A program made the position numbers and the translations under genes. DNA of 64,000 nucleotides from Candidatus Hepatoplasma crinochetorum. Its GTDB lineage: Bacteria; Bacillota_I; Bacilli_A; Mycoplasmatales; Hepatoplasmataceae. Positions within the stretch are counted from its first letter, which is position 1. Each line of letters starts with the position of its first letter. The stretch lies in NCBI GenBank assembly GCA_001179805.1, contig CWGI01000001.1, forward strand, positions 1-64,000. The letters are read 5' to 3'. Shown piece after piece: positions 62,094 to 64,000 of the stretch. The notes beneath the pieces are model-generated. The model saw only the letters and a list, made by a program, of their open reading frames with translations. It searched no databases and had not been told where the DNA came from.

Positions 62094-62792
62094 TTATTTT
62101 TTTGTTGCTTTTTGATTTTCCTTATCAATTTTATGCTTTTTATATTCATTATAAAGAAGAATTAAATTTCCACGATGTCTATAAACTATAAGGATGAAAG
62201 AAAATCATAAAATAACAACAGCAGTTGTTGTTTGTGATCATATAAATAATGGTCAACCATCACTTAAATAAGGATTAAATGTACCTAAAAAAGCAATTGA
62301 AAATACTGCCCCAAGAGAAGCAATGGTAACTTTATGTTTTGTACTAAAAAATAATATTAAAAATACTATTCCTCCAATTCCACAGAAAATTCAATTTATT
62401 GCAAGCATAAAACCAAAAGTAGTTGCAACCCCTTTTCCGCCTTTAAATTTAAATCAAATAGGCCATACATGTCCTATTACAACAAAAAAAACCGCAATCG
62501 CAATATAATCTTCTACGGCATTAAAAATATTATCATCGCCATTATAATTTAAATTTGCAGATAATTCTGTAAAAACAATCGCAACTAAAAAAGCTTTTAG
62601 AAAATCAAAAAGAAAAACGAGTATAAATGCTCCTTTTCCAAATGTTCTTCCGGCGTTTGTTGCTCCATAATTTTTTGAACCTATCTTACCTAAATCAACT
62701 TTTTTATACCTAGAAATTAATTGTCCTGCATTCATTGATCCAACAAGATAAGCTATAGTAGAATATAGGAGTAATCCTAAAAATATATCCAT
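62094..62792 (-). CDS. plsY: Acyl-phosphate:glycerol-3-phosphate acyltransferase
   Basis: 232 aa. First acylation in phospholipid synthesis, using acyl-phosphate from PlsX. The three PlsY motifs are visible: VGSMNAGQLISR (about 17-28), IGSKNYGATNAGR (about 37-49) and WFKFKGGKGVATTFG (about 107-121), with later GHVWPI. Five or more membrane helices. ATG 62792 chosen; an in-frame TTG at 62810 would add six residues. The product uses glycerol-3-phosphate, which GlpK here can make. Confidence 0.93.
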
Positions 62793-62935
62793 TTTGCTAA
62801 ATAAATTCAATTATTTATATTATATATTAATATAAACATATTATTAATATCAGAATACTTATTGCTAAAATTGTGTAAAATTATACTTATATATTGATTT
62901 TTATTAAATTAGGTTAAAGAAAGGCATTTTTTATA

Positions 62936-63847
62936 ATGAGTAAAACAGTAGTTAAAGATGATAATAATAGCAATAAAAATAAAAGAAAAAATTATTGAGA
63001 TTTAATTGCAATTAATAAAAAATATCGTAATTGAAAGACAATTTTATTAGCAGAATTAATTGGGACATATTTATTAACACTTTGAATCATTCTTCCTTCA
63101 TCTGTTGGTTTTGATAGTATGAATAATTGATGAGGATATATTTGAACTTTAATGATTATGAAAGCACTTTGAGTAGCAGGATTTATCGTATTTATTGTTT
63201 ATGTTTTGAGGTATATATCAGTAAATTTAAATCCTGCTGTTACGATTGCAGAAATTGCAAAGGGAAATGATAAATTACCAATCGGACTTGCAAAAATAAA
63301 TATTCAATTTGCAGGTGGAATAATGGCTGGATTTACAGCCTTAGGTTTAGCTGTTTTAACAGATAATAATACTTCAAATTTAGATGCTATTAGTCCACTT
63401 GTCAGACATTATGATTTTAATAATCTTGGATCAGGTGTGTGATATGATAATCCAATTTTATCTAAATCATATAATGATTTTAATGGAGGACAAGGAATAT
63501 TTGTTATGTCAAGTATGATTTTAGAATTTGTTTATACATATGCTTTACTTGCAAGTGTTTTTTATTGACAAAAAAAAGTAAGTCATAACATGAGACCAAT
63601 TGTGATCGGTCTTATTGTATGATTGGCTGTTACTTTGGGATTAAGAACAAATAATATCGCTTTAAATCCCGCAAGATTAATCGGTCCAGCGATTGCACAA
63701 TCAGTAGGAATAAATTCAGGAATTTTAATTTCTTCTAGTCCAATTAATTATACAGATTGAATGTGAGTATATTTAATTAGCGAACTTTCTGCAGCATCTA
63801 TATTTGCAATGATTGAATTAAACAAAAGAAAAAAATTGGAAATATAA
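62936..63847 (+). CDS. Aquaporin/MIP-family channel (second copy)
   Basis: 303 aa, longer than GlpF (241), with a basic N-terminal extension (1-35) and long loops. Both NPA boxes are kept: YISVNLNPAVTIAEIAKGN (about 89-107) and NNIALNPARLIGP (about 239-251). The residue after NPAR is Leu rather than Asp, unlike the glycerol facilitator at 49788, so specificity probably differs (water or another small solute). RBS AAAGG lies 11 nt before the ATG inside a 15-nt stretch that also occurs upstream of glpF (49695). Divergent from plsY. Confidence 0.85.
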
Positions 63848-63909
63848 AAAAGGATTATCAAAAAATAAAAATCTAGCAATTTGTGTTGTTAGATTTTTTA
63901 TCCTTTTTC
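63846..63909 (+). terminator. Nested terminator hairpins
   Basis: Inner stem AAAAATCTAGCAA (63867-63879) with TTGTTAGATTTTT (63886-63898), and an outer AAAAAAGGAT with ATCCTTTTT (63900-63908) that overlaps the stop codon. Confidence 0.8.
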
Positions 63910-63977
63910 TTATAAAATGAGAAAATTATATCGTACAAGGGTTTAATATTGCAAAGAATAATTTCAAGAAGGGAAAG

Positions 63978-64000
63978 ATGAAACTAGCGAAAATTCATAT
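63978..64000 (+). CDS. 5' end of an unidentified gene
   Basis: ATG preceded by AAGGGAAAG at good distance; reads MKLAKIH and runs off the window. Too short to identify. Confidence 0.5.

Overview
The window is AT-rich mollicute chromosome. In-frame UGA codons fall where tryptophan is expected in nearly every recognisable protein (IleS, GlpK, ComEC, HsdR and others), so the genetic code is table 4 and most genes look broken if read with the standard code. The gene set (glycerol uptake and oxidation by GlpF-GlpK-GlpO, non-phosphorylating GapN, a trehalose-type PTS operon, RNase J, PlsY, no cell-wall genes) fits a wall-less, sugar- and glycerol-using, host-associated bacterium. A 'Candidatus Hepatoplasma'-like or other deep mollicute lineage is a guess only.

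Layout. 1-2725: a minus-strand gene for a very long tandem-repeat protein that runs off the left edge. 3179-7645: a large surface protein with seven RCC1-like blades and a lysine-rich tail broken by two A-tract frameshifts. 7722-19812: an accessory region with three SDR oxidoreductases and a fourth SDR relic, a cysteine-repeat protein, a Panacea-like/membrane-protein pair, a type I restriction-modification operon with a half-size HsdS, an ASCH-like/GNAT pair and a HEPN-like protein. 19832-28304: gapN, HAD phosphatase, Pif1-type helicase, ileS and an amino-acid permease. 28418-45244: housekeeping genes (rsmE, obg, def, rnj, trpS, HAD phosphatase, M42 peptidase, dnaE, an OLD-like TOPRIM protein, a P1B ATPase) between two anchored surface proteins. 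45245-53831: treP-treC and glpF-glpK-glpO, flanked by parts of a decayed type II CRISPR system. 53834-58705: two more seven-blade RCC1-like surface proteins. 58702-63847: membrane proteins, a ComEC-like protein, plsY and a second aquaporin.

The most interesting system is the dispersed CRISPR relic. At 53464-53631 there are three 36-nt repeats with two spacers of exactly 30 nt, the type II geometry. Directly abutting is a start-less 68-codon reading frame that reads like a Cas9 C-terminus. About 8 kb away, at 45282-45472, lies a tracrRNA-like gene: two tandem anti-repeats, the second able to pair with the repeat, then small hairpins and a strong terminator. No intact cas gene is visible in the window. 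The pieces suggest deletion or rearrangement of a cas9 locus, or RNAs that serve a cas9 elsewhere.

Other themes: a family of surface proteins with signal peptide, ectodomain and C-terminal membrane anchor rather than a lipobox; repeated DNA inside and between these genes that could fuel recombination; and a cluster of small conflict-type genes around the R-M operon.
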